A DNA stretch of 64,000 nt from Eretmocerus hayati (taxonomy: Eukaryota; Arthropoda; Insecta; Hymenoptera; Aphelinidae), in the NCBI GenBank assembly GCA_029851415.1, contig CM056742.1, forward strand, positions 135,210,715 through 135,274,714, written 5' to 3'. Position numbers and translations under genes: made by a program. This document shows, piece after piece, positions 44,630 through 55,040 of the stretch (position 1 is its first letter; every line of letters begins with the position of its first letter). The notes under the pieces are model-generated. The model searched no databases. It saw nothing but the letters and a program-made list of their open reading frames with translations, and was not told the DNA's origin.

Positions 44630-44943
44630 CCTCCTCGTGTCCATTCATTTCCTCTAGTATTAAGAAATTAATAGCATAAAACGAACCATGATAGATTTTT
44701 TCAACTATCTTCATTTTCGAAAGGTTTCTTCGAGTTCAATTTCAGACGGATGAAAAATTGAATAGATAATTTTTCCATCAATTTCTCTATCACTCGAGAA
44801 AGAAGTCGTATTTCCCATATTCAAATGATAATATTTCCATATTTATCTTTATTCACATGATTCAATTTAGAAGTCATTCCATGATAAGATCAATTCATCC
44901 CCTTTATACATACTCGTAAAACTCCTCAAAATCACACCACTCC

Positions 44944-45255
44944 ATCCACATTCCGAAGAGCGATTCCTACATTGCCAGTTGCAACATTTTTGTACAATGC
45001 CATGGCTCATATAAAGATCGAGACTTTCATCTCTGAGATCGACAGACTACGAAATCATGTTGCCAAGCTACCGCAATTTTAAGGTCTTGTCTCGAAAGAA
45101 TGTTGGAAAAAACAACAAAACACTAACGCCGCTCTTCAAAAGCAAGTTGCTGGATTTCCTCTGATCTGAGCATCGCTCTGGCCCGACACTGGTAAACCAG
45201 AAAGACGTTTCAGTCTCATCTGATCATGTCTCCTTCAATTTTTGTGGAGGAGAGC
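44944..45255 (+). repeat. Segmental duplication, copy B
   Basis: Near-identical to 43385-43710. The first short frame ends at the same place with a different stop codon (TAA for TAG), but the second register is closed by TGA where copy A has TCA (FLSSEH becomes FL-stop). The following 138-codon frame (45242-45658) is of chance quality. Confidence 0.85.
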
Positions 45256-46047
45256 TACAATTTCACTCAAAACAGAATACACTATCCACTTTTCACTCCA
45301 GTTTCTATTCAACGTCAGTTCAAAAACACATAATGGGGATGATAGATCAATATCTATAATCGCCTTTATAACTATTCAAATAATCTTCTACAAACAACAA
45401 TCGTATCAAAGTAGCTTCATTGAGTCAAATACTTTACATAGATACAATTTTTCGACGACCTATATCATAGTCCGAAAGCAGAAACAACTTTTGTTGTGGA
45501 TAAAACTCAATAAATGTTCTGAATATTCACGAATAATTAAGTGTCACAGAACATCATTCAAGCTCTTCCGGAACGACTTCATGTATCAAGTTATAGAGAA
45601 TTCATTCACAAGAATCATTATAACAATCTCAAACTTATTGAAAACCAATTTCAATTAACGTCGAAAATTTAAAGAACATCAGCGATGAGATAAAATTATG
45701 TTTCCATTAGCAAAATTCACCAACCCATCGCCCCTCGTAAATTCACTTCACTGATTGAGTAATGTATATTCGAGAGGGCATGACATTCGATTTCTGACGA
45801 TTTTCAAACTCCAAATACACATTCAATTCAAATTGAATAAAAATCTAGGCTGATACACTCAACATTGAGAGGAAATTTACAATCTTTAAACAATGAAAGA
45901 TGGAATGATTTATTTCAGTAAATTATTTAACAATTAGTTTTCAAAATCAAATTCCTATCCCTCGAAGTCATTCCACGCAAATTCCATGAATTAAAATGAT
46001 CCATCATCTACATCGATCATTCTATACAGAAATTCAACACATCACAC

Positions 46048-46182
46048 TAACGCCACTCTTCAGAAGTGAGTTGCTGGATTTCCTCTGATCTGAGCATCGC
46101 TCTGGCCCGACACTGGTAAACCAGAAAGACGTTTCAGTCTCATCTGATCATGTCTCCTTCAACTTATGAGATGAAGAGTTAC
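46048..46182 (+). repeat. Segmental duplication, copy C (partial)
   Basis: Only the right part of the duplicated segment is present. Its core, from GTTGCTGGATTTCCTCT to ATCATGTCTCCTTCAA, is identical to copy B and differs from copy A at one base over 93 bp. Sequence on both sides is unrelated or strongly diverged. Confidence 0.85.
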
Positions 46183-46225
46183 ATATCCACTTGAACACTG
46201 TCCAAACCACACTAAACATTCACAG

Positions 46226-46429
46226 ATGATGGATCAACATTCCTCCAATCGCAATGATTTTGAAAATTTAGTACAATTATTTGACACAAAATCTTTCTTC
46301 GGAGACCAGTTGAATTTGGAACAATTGTTCGATATCACTAAATCTTCCTTCGAAAACCACAGATATCAATTTTTTGAAAGAATGTCTGTCCCATCTCGAA
46401 TAATACAAAACAATAATAAATATGAATGA
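46226..46429 (+). CDS. 67-codon ORF, unrecognised
   Basis: Opens with ATGATG directly after CATTCACAG, a possible acceptor. The peptide is acidic and phenylalanine-rich with an internal echo (FENLVQLFDTKSFFGD, then LNLEQLFDITKSSFEN). Its 3' end runs into the tandem duplication that follows. It could be a real short exon or a remnant. No family is recognised. Confidence 0.25.
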   Translation: MMDQHSSNRNDFENLVQLFDTKSFFGDQLNLEQLFDITKSSFENHRYQFFERMSVPSRIIQNNNKYE

Positions 46430-46503
46430 TAATAATAATCGAATAAACTCGAATACAAAACAATAATAAATATGAATGATAATAATAATCGAATAAACTC
46501 GAA
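46388..46503. repeat. Perfect tandem duplication of a 54-bp AT-rich unit
   Basis: The phrase AATACAAAACAATAATAAAT, continuing to AATCGAATAAACTCG, occurs twice head to tail with essentially no difference, so the duplication is recent. Confidence 0.85.
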
Positions 46504-47346
46504 CATCCGAATTATGTCACATCTGAAAGTAAGGCGGCCGCGTTAACCTTGAAAAGTTACCCAGCTACCTTCGATGCTGACAATGACGATGTCTCGAACT
46601 CTTAAAAAAAAACATTAAAAAATGCCTTAAAATCGCTCCCTGCATGTCATAATATACGAAAATTAAACAGAATTTTTAAAATCGATTGCTCCCGACCTTC
46701 GCTAACGGATACGGAAGCTTGGGCTGTGTTCGAAAGGGCTCTGTGAGACCGATCAGCGACCATATTCACGGCAAGTGTAAGGAGCAAATCGAATATGTAA
46801 TACCAACGTTTTAATACATGCGATAAAATATTCTATAGATCGCGAAAATCTAGGGACATTTGAGCCGAGCTAGGGACTTTTCGTACACTCAAGTTGGCAA
46901 CACTGATTTTGATTTTATGTTGGCAAGCCTGATATAGGGATTCCGTGGGGGAAAATGAACCGACTTGTCTCTTAATATTATAATACCCGTGTACGCGTGC
47001 ACACAATTGCAAGTGCTGTAAACATCTCGGTGTATTTACGCGGGTGGGCTCTCTGCTACTATATACAGAAGCTAGAGCGACGTGGTATACAAATTTGCAT
47101 ATTGCAATTCAAGTAGATGTACATCATCGCATCATACGACCATATTTCTATGAACGTGAGTGGCGAAGGTGGCAGCAGCTACAGCCAACGTATACTTTGA
47201 TATTCTAAGTTGTCGAGGTAAGTTTGAGTTTGTATTCTTGGCGGTAACTTTCATACCGTCACGTATGTGCACGTTACCGATGGTGTGTATTGTATTTCTT
47301 ATAGGAGAGTCTCGGATCGAGATCTGCTAGCTCCCATTTGAGAACG
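46504..47346. other. Intergenic, nothing confident
   Basis: A 38-codon frame ending at 46605 (AALTLKSYPATFDADNDDVS) looks protein-like but is isolated. A GC-richer leader-like stretch near 46980-47230 carries a GAGGTAAGT donor at about 47219, so a non-coding first exon is possible. Confidence 0.3.
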
Positions 47347-47508
47347 TTACTCTTCAAATTTTGGTATGAATTCTAAGGTGTACGGGCGCGAAGAGCGGAT
47401 GCCTCTATATCCAGTCTTGATATTGGTTGTGTCACATGCACAATCGAATTCGTTCGCGTAAATATGAGTATTCGAGAACTTTCGAGCAGCTCGGCGCTTA
47501 AGCTTCGG
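47347..47508 (-). pseudogene. Inverted paralogous fragment of the 48049 ORF
   Basis: A 53-codon minus-strand frame ends with GYRGIRSSRPYTLEFIPKF and a TAA at 47349-47347. The plus-strand ORF at 48049-48408 ends with GCRGIRSSRPYIEFISKF. The nucleotide match is about 85% over about 68 bp and the only length difference is one whole codon, which suggests both were once coding. The rest of this frame does not resemble the larger ORF. It is a decayed C-terminal copy in opposite orientation. Confidence 0.45.
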
Positions 47509-48048
47509 TCATTTACTTAATACTCCTTCGTTCTCCTCGAAATCGGATGATCTATTTGTTCTGTGTCAATTGGTCGGTTTAAATGAACCGTTTTGTACGA
47601 GGTGATCGAGGTCCTGGGCAACGAGCTGCTCGAATCGCTCGGGCTGCGCCACTTAGCCTTCGCTAGCGGAGCTGCACGTTGTTGTAAGCAGCTTCCGCGT
47701 CTCCGAATAACATCTTGCGCCAGAGCGCGCCCCGCGACTCATTCAATCTTTCTCACTTTCCATTTTTCATTAAATATAAGGGCCGTGGGCCACCTTCGGG
47801 TATCTTTACTGTGCCATATATGTGACACATTCTATTGCAGAATATACTGCTAAGTGACTTTAAGTGGAAATAGTGACTTGTTATTTAAAACACCTCGCAC
47901 GCTTCTACATTCTAAAAAATCACGACAAAATCTTGTAGAATGGGCTCTGAGGTTCCCGCTTTGATCACCTCACCCCAATAGAATTCATTCAATTGAGCAT
48001 GCGCACCTTCGAGCCTCGTTTAAATACGAAGCATGTCGAAGGATTTTG
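47509..48048. other. GC-rich patch and spacer
   Basis: A GC-rich 150-bp patch (about 47590-47735) supports a plus-strand frame (47593-47853) with no ATG and no domain. A CTATTGCAG acceptor-like site lies at 47833. Nothing else is recognised. Confidence 0.35.
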
Positions 48049-48408
48049 ATGGGGAGTGAATATGATAGAAAATATGGCAATGATCCTGAAAAAATTGTTT
48101 CAAACGCGGTTAGCGTTTTGTCTCTCGATAGTGGCAGACTCTTCAGGGGCAGAGTACACGAACACTATCGAGCTCTGCCCGGCGCTGATGTGAGTTTCAT
48201 TGAAGCGCCTTTATATATGATACGAGAGGATTTGCAAGCGCTCGCGAGAAAGGCATTTTTAAATGGATTTGCCATATTAATCGTGTCATTTTTACACAAC
48301 TTGAGCTATATGCGTCCCATAGTGTTGAGATTCGAAACTGGATGTAGAGGCATTCGTTCTTCGCGCCCGTATATAGAATTCATATCAAAATTTGAATTTG
48401 TCGCATGA
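48049..48408 (+). CDS. Unrecognised 119-aa protein
   Basis: Starts at ATG 48049 (the frame is open upstream to 47965, so an upstream exon is possible) and ends TGA at 48408. It begins MGSEYDRKYGNDPEKIVSN, has a helical-looking middle (MIREDLQALARKAFL), a hydrophobic segment (NGFAILIVSFLHNLSY) and an arginine-rich C-terminal part. A piece of its C terminus recurs inverted at 47347-47412 with an in-frame indel, which is the main argument that it is or was a gene. A MITE is inserted 12 bp after its stop codon. I recognise no family; a short membrane-associated protein is the most I can infer. Confidence 0.4.
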   Translation: MGSEYDRKYGNDPEKIVSNAVSVLSLDSGRLFRGRVHEHYRALPGADVSFIEAPLYMIREDLQALARKAFLNGFAILIVSFLHNLSYMRPIVLRFETGCRGIRSSRPYIEFISKFEFVA

Positions 48409-48420
48409 GCATATATATAT

Positions 48421-49291
48421 TGGGGTGTCCGTTATTCCCCAAGTTCCCCCGAACACCCATGCCACCCACCACAACTTAATCGTTTGGTGAGATATTGCGA
48501 GAAAAAAAATTTCAGGGACCTAGGTGAAGTTTGAGTGCTGTCCCACCTAGAGCGTTTCTTATTATTTGAAATGTAACCTTCTAAATAAAAATTTGGGCCA
48601 ATGATCCGCATTTACCGCGCATGCATTCCCTCCTATGTCCTCAATAGTATTTTCAATCGATAGCGGGTGCAATTTCCTCCAAAATCTGAATCATTCAGTT
48701 TGATACGGTAGAACCGGAGATAGCCCACTCATTCGCGTATCATCCGCCTGGAGAACATGAAAGTAATTGAAAACGACCGTTTTTTGTTTTTTCAGTTTTT
48801 TGAGTCTAGTAAAAAATCCTGGCAATTATAGGTGAAACTGAGCACTGATTCTGTTTCTACCTTCAAAAATACATCAAAAACACATATTCACATCTTTGAA
48901 ATAGACCGACTCAAAATTCGCATTTTTTGGATTCTTCGAGGAAAACCCTGTTTCACGGATTTGGTACCTTGAATTTTCTAAGTTCCGAAAACAGCCATAA
49001 CTCTTGTTCTTCTCCATCAAATTGACTCCAGCAAGTGGTCATTTAAAAGGAAATCGTACTGGCTATCGATTGGAAAAGTTATCAAGGATGGAGAAATACG
49101 TCCATGCCCAAGAAATGCTGAATACTGAATCAAAATTTGTTTTAAGGCCTTAATTCAGACGAAAACACTTCAGGTGGGACAGCACTTGAGCATCACCTAG
49201 GTAACGAAAATTTTTTCCCCACAATATCTCACCAAATGATTAGGTGGTGGCACGGAGGATCGGAGAAACTTGGGAAATAACGGACACCCTA
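48421..49291. mobile_element. 870-bp MITE family C with about 135-bp terminal inverted repeats
   Basis: The left end GGGGTGTCCGTTATTCCCCA matches the complement of the right end TGGGAAATAACGGACACCC. Matching continues inwards through TTTGGTGAGATATTG and GTGCTGTCCCACCT on one side and AGGTGGGACAGCAC and CAATATCTCACCAAA on the other. It sits within an ATATAT tract, compatible with a TA target duplication. No transposase frame is present. Confidence 0.92.
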
Positions 49292-49436
49292 ATATATATC
49301 ATCATCATCATCATTAGTTTCGAACGTTACTCTTCGTAGCAGTTTATTCTGAAAAGGTTTTTTGCCTCATTTGCCGATTACTCCTCCGATCACATTATAA
49401 GAAAAGAGAATCCATCCAATCCATCAAAAAAATTTA

Positions 49437-49655
49437 GTGGTAGATTCTTGTAAACGATCCATAGGTACGGCAAACACCCCCTCAAATTCATCTTTGGATA
49501 GTGTCTATGACCAAAAATCGTATGATCCAGTGAGCGATTGTTATGTATATGCCGGTTACGTCGAGTACTCGAATTTGAATAATGTGTGTAATAATATATG
49601 TATCGATGCTTGTATAATACATACTCGGTCAGCTATACGTGAGCATTTTCACTGA
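49437..49655 (+). CDS. Unrecognised ORF, possible 3' exon
   Basis: Follows AAAAAATTTAG, a weak acceptor, and has no ATG. The 72-codon frame is Ser/Asn/Tyr/Cys-rich (SDCYVYAGYVEYSNLNNVCN) with five cysteines, and ends TGA at 49653-49655. An AATAAA polyadenylation signal lies 83 bp downstream. Before the MITE insertion it would have been about 160 bp from the 48049 ORF, so both could be parts of one gene. No family is recognised. Confidence 0.3.
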   Translation: MVDSCKRSIGTANTPSNSSLDSVYDQKSYDPVSDCYVYAGYVEYSNLNNVCNNICIDACIIHTRSAIREHFH

Positions 49656-49737
49656 AATTCCACTCAATTTTATTTGCATTTGAAGACCTTGTATGTTTTA
49701 TATTTGTTACATATCAAAACATGAAATTAGTCTTTCA

Positions 49738-49743
49738 AATAAA
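49738..49743 (+). terminator. AATAAA polyadenylation signal
   Basis: A canonical hexamer 83 bp after the preceding open frame and about 96 bp before a 29-base A run. Confidence 0.4.
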
Positions 49744-49834
49744 TATATCAATTTCAATATGATTACAACAAGTATTCTATCGTTACATCTCAGACATGTT
49801 TGTTGCATACTTCCATAAATTGGTACACTTTGAT

Positions 49835-49838
<4 letters not shown>

Positions 49839-49867
<29 letters not shown>
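49839..49867 (+). repeat. Poly(A) tract, 29 bases
   Basis: An uninterrupted run of A. It may be a retroposed 3' tail or a simple mononucleotide repeat. No target duplication was identified. Confidence 0.8.
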
Positions 49868-49870
<3 letters not shown>

Positions 49871-50221
49871 GTACGCAATCTTACATGCTTTCATAATTGA
49901 AAGAGCAATCAATATTCCGATGTTCATCGGCAGCTGAAAGCCTTCATTTTTCAATTTTCTTATCAATATCGTTCTTTTTTGATCGGGCACTGACAAACTA
50001 TGTGATTGAGGTTTTTCCCCCTCTCTCCACAGTCAGATTCAGGACTACTAATATATAAATCCCGTCCCAGGATTCTGCTTCATTGTAATGATCAGATCTG
50101 GCTTTATTTATCCTTACAATGAGAACGCGTGACAGTTTTTTTCGATGGAACCACGATTTAACTTTCGGCTTATGTTGATGAATTCACTTGTTCACATGTT
50201 TAAGATGATTTTGAATAATAA

Positions 50222-50430
50222 TCAGACTTTTTCTGTGCATAAATTGCCTTCTATTCTTTCACATGTATTTTTTCGACATATTTCTTGAGACCTGACGTGT
50301 TCAAGTCGGTCATCTTGAACTCCTTCTTCACATTCTTTTTTCTCGCAGCGCAAACACACTCCTACTTCCCCATCATCTCTCTTATCTGTTCTAAAATGCT
50401 TCAAATATCCACTTTCCTGTGCCGCAGATG
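50222..50430 (-). pseudogene. BED zinc-finger fragment of a hAT-type transposase
   Basis: The minus-strand frame reads EVGVCLRCEKKECEEG, giving the finger's cysteine pair. After a frameshift near 50305 the continuation reads NTSGLKKYVEKIHVKE, which supplies the histidine half (TSGLK..H...H in relatives, the first H here being Y). The relation to the BED finger of the relic at 4506-4258 is at family level only, so this is a different element. Nothing of the catalytic domain was seen nearby. The plus-strand frame 50285-50581 over the same DNA contains a C2H2-like CRRCPF pattern that I regard as coincidental. Confidence 0.55.
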
Positions 50431-51370
50431 TCCATTCCTAACAGAAAAATTCCACTTGGAATATAAACTTCATACGTTGTTCGCAAACACTGCACATCAA
50501 TTCCGCGGTACAAAGACGAATGTGAATAGAGTCCGAAGTATCAACAAGAAATCGGTTTCTGCTCCAAGATTGCATGACTGATCGGTTTCATCAACTACAG
50601 GAGTAGGTGAGACCAATTACCATAGCTCAGTCCAAAATTTTGTCGGGAAACTACCTCGGTGGAGGCTGAAGAATTTTCTCGACGACGAGATCGAAAATTT
50701 TCGTTCTCGAGTCGTGAAAAATGAGGACGAGTATGACCAGATCTTTCGGGTTTCTTTCTTGACGACAGATCTATAGTCATAAGGGGAATATGCACAGACT
50801 CAATTTTTTTAAAATCCTTTGGAGGTCAAAGATGGGAGTTCTCGGCACTCCCCGCGTTTGTGCAGAATTCACAACAATTTTTCCTCGCCTGTGCTGCGCT
50901 CAAAGAGTCTATCAGTCCTGTGCTTATCTTGCCCATCACTCATCTCATCCTGTCGTGAAGTATATTGCAGATTCGGGAATGAGGCGTTATTGATCTTCTG
51001 GCCATCATTATTCTGCGTGTATAGATAAACTATCCTGTATCTGCACACTGGAGCATTCATATGCATTATACAACGGGGGCTGCTTCGACTTTTCCTTCTC
51101 GATACACAGAGCTAACGTAACACGCATCTTGCTAGTTACCATGTATCGTGAGAGAGCTTCCTCAATGCCTATTCCTGTCGTTTTTTTCGATATTGCGGTG
51201 TGCCAACTTGTTCTCAGCTTGATCATTACCCAGGAAATATGGGAAATTTGCGTTTTGTTGCGAGAAAGGATGTCACATCGCAACCCAGATGTTTCAGATA
51301 TTCAGATCTCTCGTCTACTTTTGTGTTCTTCATCCTGAAATTTTGATACGTGGGCTAGATCTAACTCTCT
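50431..51370. other. Intergenic, nothing recognised
   Basis: Several overlapping frames on both strands (50595-51338), none with a domain or splice support. Confidence 0.4.
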
Positions 51371-51450
51371 AAAGCGTATGGCGAGAGATGGGATGCCTTT
51401 TTTACGAACCGTCGATGAGGCAGGAGGTTCGATTCTCTCATCAAGACTAG
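51371..51450 (+). repeat. tRNA-like (SINE head) relic
   Basis: ATGGCGAGAGATGGGATGCC resembles a pol III A-box region, and GGTTCGATTCT, about 45 bp further on, matches the B box at 10 of 11 positions. The intervening CC-TTTTTTACGAACCGTCGATGAGG could be the remains of an anticodon arm. The cloverleaf is not intact. Confidence 0.45.
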
Positions 51451-52530
51451 TGACTTTTATGGAACGTATATTATGCAGTACAAGAACATTTTATCAACTG
51501 GATATCTAATGGTGAACAGAGATTTAAGATTTAGCGCGGTTCGCATGTGGATTTTTTGACTCGGATGTATTTGCATAAGCTCCGGTTTCGTAAAAATATC
51601 AAGCATAGGAAATTGAATGCATGAATTTGCACTCAAAAGTCAATTCTTCACCCTTCTTTACGGAACGAATCATCGAGAGTCTTGTTGCTGTATGTGTCTC
51701 GATGATTAAAACTCGAATGTTGCATTGTGCTATTTCTTGTCAAGAATTTCCTACTTTGAATATATTTTGCAAAATTCTCGATACATATTTTCGACTGAAA
51801 TGAAAAATTCTTCGCAGATACGAGCATATGAAGCATTTCCACACAGGCACAGATTGGAATCCTTTTTATCCTTTCAGAGGCTTTACTTTTACATGTACTA
51901 ATTAAAAGTTATAATTAGAATGAGAGCTCAAAATATGTACCGATAATTCGCGTTGTCTTTTGCTTAAATTATGTGTATATGAATTTCGTCTAGTTGGCAC
52001 TGTCAGAGATGCGCACTGTAAATCTCCTGCTCGAAAAATTGATGAGGAGTGATCTTTTCCTGTGTTATATGTTTTCACAGCATTCCGAACGAAATGGGGA
52101 GAACTAAGTGTTCCCTACGCGAAAAGAGATCCATTCTGCGATTCTCACGATATTCAAATTTCAACAGGATGAACTTCACCTCATTGTAGGAAAGTCATGG
52201 ATGAGTCATGAGTTGTGGGCTCATCACACGAAAATTCCGGACTTTCAGCGTCAAAGATCATCACTCAATTAGCGTTCCAGTGGCCAAGAAATAATTATAT
52301 CATTATTTGAAATTCCCGGGCTCAAGAAGGTGGTAGCGATCGTTCATATCGATCGACTACCATATTAATTCTGATACCCATCGGTTGTCGGCTTACAAAC
52401 GACCGAGATGAGGGCCTTACCCGCAATCGTTCGAATATCACTACGATTCATATATAAGGAAGATCGAAATTTCGGTTACCAAGCCACTTAAACTAGGTGT
52501 CGTCGGGGAGTAACCTGAAAGATCCCATCA
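51451..52530. other. Intergenic with one duplicated phrase
   Basis: No gene. A 47-bp phrase at 52266-52312 beginning CAATTAGCGTTCCAGTG recurs at 53749-53796 just beyond the piggyBac-like element, in the same orientation. Confidence 0.4.
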
Positions 52531-52575
52531 GTCCCCCTGAAGAGCCGGATCTGTCGGGGAAAGGCGAAACGCACC
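52531..52575 (+). repeat. Possible non-LTR retroelement 3' tail motif
   Basis: GTCCCCCTGAAGAGCCGGAT followed by TCGGGGAAAGGCGAAACG forms a CCCC/GGGG stem ending in GCGAAACG. A hairpin followed by GAAACG is common near the 3' ends of several non-LTR retrotransposons. No reverse transcriptase sequence was found, so the call is tentative. Confidence 0.25.
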
Positions 52576-52727
52576 AACATCAAGCGTAGATTCAAATTTC
52601 TTCGAATGTTCTCATCTGAATTCTTCAATCATTTCCATCAAAATCCTTCAAAATGCAATTTTGAGATCTTGAAGAGCTTAGAAGATACAGAGGTTGAATT
52701 GGATTATTCCAACATCAATCTGCGTCA

Positions 52728-53729
52728 TTAACACGTTCACTGCGATGGGCCCCACGGGTGGGGCCCCCGCATCCTTCCCTGTGTGCGATGGGCCCCACCC
52801 GTGGGGTCCACTTTTCATTGAGTTTCAGCTCACGTCTAACAGCGGAGACGTATCCAATGGCTTATGTCGTGGTGGTTTCTCGTTGTTTATGTTATAATGA
52901 ACATGTCTGCACAGCAGTTTCGCCATTGGACTTGATTCCGATGAGTTCTGCACGATTTTTGTTTTTTACACAATTTATTCATTGATTACATAAAATCAAG
53001 CGATTATAAGCAGACTACTTACTTTGGATTCGATCATTCCCTACGTATCTTAGCTCATTTGAAAGCTTATTTCAAGATCTACAAACAAAAGCGAAACACG
53101 TTGGAAATTATCGAACCCCACTTGAGTAATCTTCCATTCACGCGCGAAAAAAAGGTTCTGTTAAATCAAAAAACATGGGTTCTTTCAAGCACAGCCTTTG
53201 CTCTGTCGTATATGTGTATTGTCATGCACTGTAAAACGTTTGGCGTTGAAGATATAGAAAAAAATGATCGGGTTGAATCTATCACTTCTCATGCTTGAAA
53301 CGACTTGAAGAGCGTCAATGAACCGCAGTCTAAGATCAGACTCAGCAATGGTGAAGCAGGCTAAAACCATGATCAAATATTATTCTCTGGGTGGAACAGA
53401 CATTAAAGTGCAAGTTCTCTTGGAGGCTCATAACATTGAATTTGATGATTTTATCGATACTACTGATCATCCTCGTGAATATTCTTCATATCAGAGGAAA
53501 ACTTTTGGGCCCCACCGGTGGGACCTGCCTCACAGAAAGATGGTTGCCAACTCTGTGTGCGATGGGCCTCACCGGTGGGGCCCACAAAAATTCATAGAAA
53601 TACTGTGATTAGATGCCAAACTAATGATTTTCTAGAAGGTTTAGCTTCCGAAAGTGCTAAAACGCACATTTGTACTCTCTCGCAATCTAGACTCGAATCG
53701 CAATTTCGCCTTCGCAGTGAACGCGTTGA
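52728..53729. mobile_element. 1-kb non-autonomous piggyBac-like element
   Basis: The left side is TTAA followed by CACGTTCACTGCGA. The right side is TCGCAGTGAACGCG followed by TTGA (a mutated TTAA), so the tips match at 13 of 14 positions and lie at a TTAA target. Paired subterminal GC palindromes occur on both sides: GGGCCCCACGGGTGGGGCCC at 52745 and GGGCCCCACCCGTGGGG near 52790, then GGGCCCCACCGGTGGGAC near 53508 and TGGGCCTCACCGGTGGGG near 53562, each pair sharing TGTGTGCGATGGGCC. This matches the usual architecture of piggyBac-type elements. Internal frames (53059-53298, 53318-53608) encode nothing I recognise as transposase. Confidence 0.85.
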
Positions 53730-53867
53730 ATACATCACACTTTCTGTTCAATTAGCGTTCCAGTGTCCGAGAAAGAATAATATCATTATTTAAAAGATCA
53801 TCCAGTCGGCGAATCGCTCTCCAAGTCCGCAACAAGAATGTTACTTATGCAAGCTCTTAATAAATAG

Positions 53868-54263
53868 TATTTCCAGAAAATTGGCAAAGCCATAGATCAG
53901 ATTTTGGGAATCAAGCAAGGAGATATTCGTCCTAATCCAACATATGATAACTCTCATTATTTTCATATTCTGAAAATAGATTCTCGTTATTCAAACAACT
54001 TCCGTCTCGTGGAATCACCTGCTTCCCGATGTACATACCTCTTCAATTCTCATCAAAGATTCCTCTGAATTTCTTCTTTCTCCAGTTCAAGCCAAGCAGA
54101 TACTTACCAAAATCGTTATGGTGCACAAACCACAGGGAAAAAGTCGGGTAATAATGCAGATAAAGAGATAAAAATAGTAGTAGATGTCATTAAAGCATCG
54201 ATTTTATTGAGTCAAAAGAATTCTGGTGGCGTCGTTGCTCCGCTTACTCTGAATACAAGATAA
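53868..54263 (+). pseudogene. Unrecognised gene relic, 130 codons with one stop
   Basis: A single plus-strand frame runs from 53868 to TAA at 54261, interrupted only by TGA at 54066-54068. It has no ATG at the front; a TTCCAG acceptor-like site lies at its start. The first half includes AIDQILGIKQGDIRPNPTYD and the second QADTYQNRYGAQTTGKKSG, then DVIKASILLSQKNSGGVVAP. Both halves have convincing protein composition. A second frame overlaps the middle (ending VMVHKPQGKSRVIMQ) and looks less likely. I recognise no family. It starts 140 bp after the piggyBac-like element. Confidence 0.4.
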
Positions 54264-54448
54264 CAAAATCAATAATTTCGTTTATCGATCAGACTATAGC
54301 GAAAATAGAAAAACCGAATAGGAGAGTACACCGTATGAATATTTTAGCTCACAGTAGGAGACTAATTGTACGTTAGCTCCGGAAATTCTTATCTTCTTGT
54401 TAATCGAATTTTTCGGTAGATAATTATCATCGACATCAGTCTTTTTCG

Positions 54449-54739
54449 ATGCCTCGTTATGACTTGACGAATTGTGCTATTCATAATACGTATGGTGTCG
54501 CTCTTCTACTCATTGAGCCGCACGTACTACGATACAGCTATATGGATTTCCTGTGTATGTACAATAGCCTTCTTGAATGTAAGATGAATATATGTGATAA
54601 TGAATTCGAGGCCCTAAATCTTATTTACAGAGTCTAAGACGAATTGAAGGAAAGCAAAAATTACTATCTCTGATCCAGCATTCTCTTCATTCACATGTCT
54701 CCAACCATCCTCGCTTTTTGTGAGTCTAGAGATGAGGGA
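54449..54739 (+). pseudogene. Unrecognised small ORF pair
   Basis: A 62-codon frame from ATG 54449 (DLTNCAIHNTYGVALLLIE) stops at 54635. In the next register, after TTTACAG, a frame continues SLRRIEGKQKLLSLIQHSLH and stops near 54719. The two overlap so that one frameshift would join them. The frame could be part of the same decayed gene as 53868-54263 or an independent fragment. No domain is recognised. Confidence 0.25.
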
Positions 54740-55040
54740 TAATCATTTTTGTCGTTGACTATTCCTTGTGACCTGCCGTATTGATTCTATTGCCATTGAA
54801 TTTCACTTCCGAAATCACTCATGCTATGGATCTCAGATGAGATTTCTTCTTCACAAATTATTCGTCAAAAAGATTGAACCAATATTTATCTCTATGAGAA
54901 TCGATCAGTTTTAATCAATGGGAATTCCAGTCACTTGAGTTGGTCAAGTATTCTAATGAGGCTGACAAATCTCTCATATTGATGAACTAATTTTGAAATT
55001 TACTGTACACTACTCATTCAAATACTAGTATATTCACTCG

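Noticed and set aside
50285..50581. C2H2 zinc-finger protein on the plus strand (CRRCPF...EYKLH)
   Set aside because: The opposite strand carries a better-supported BED-finger relic over the overlapping region, and no further fingers are present.
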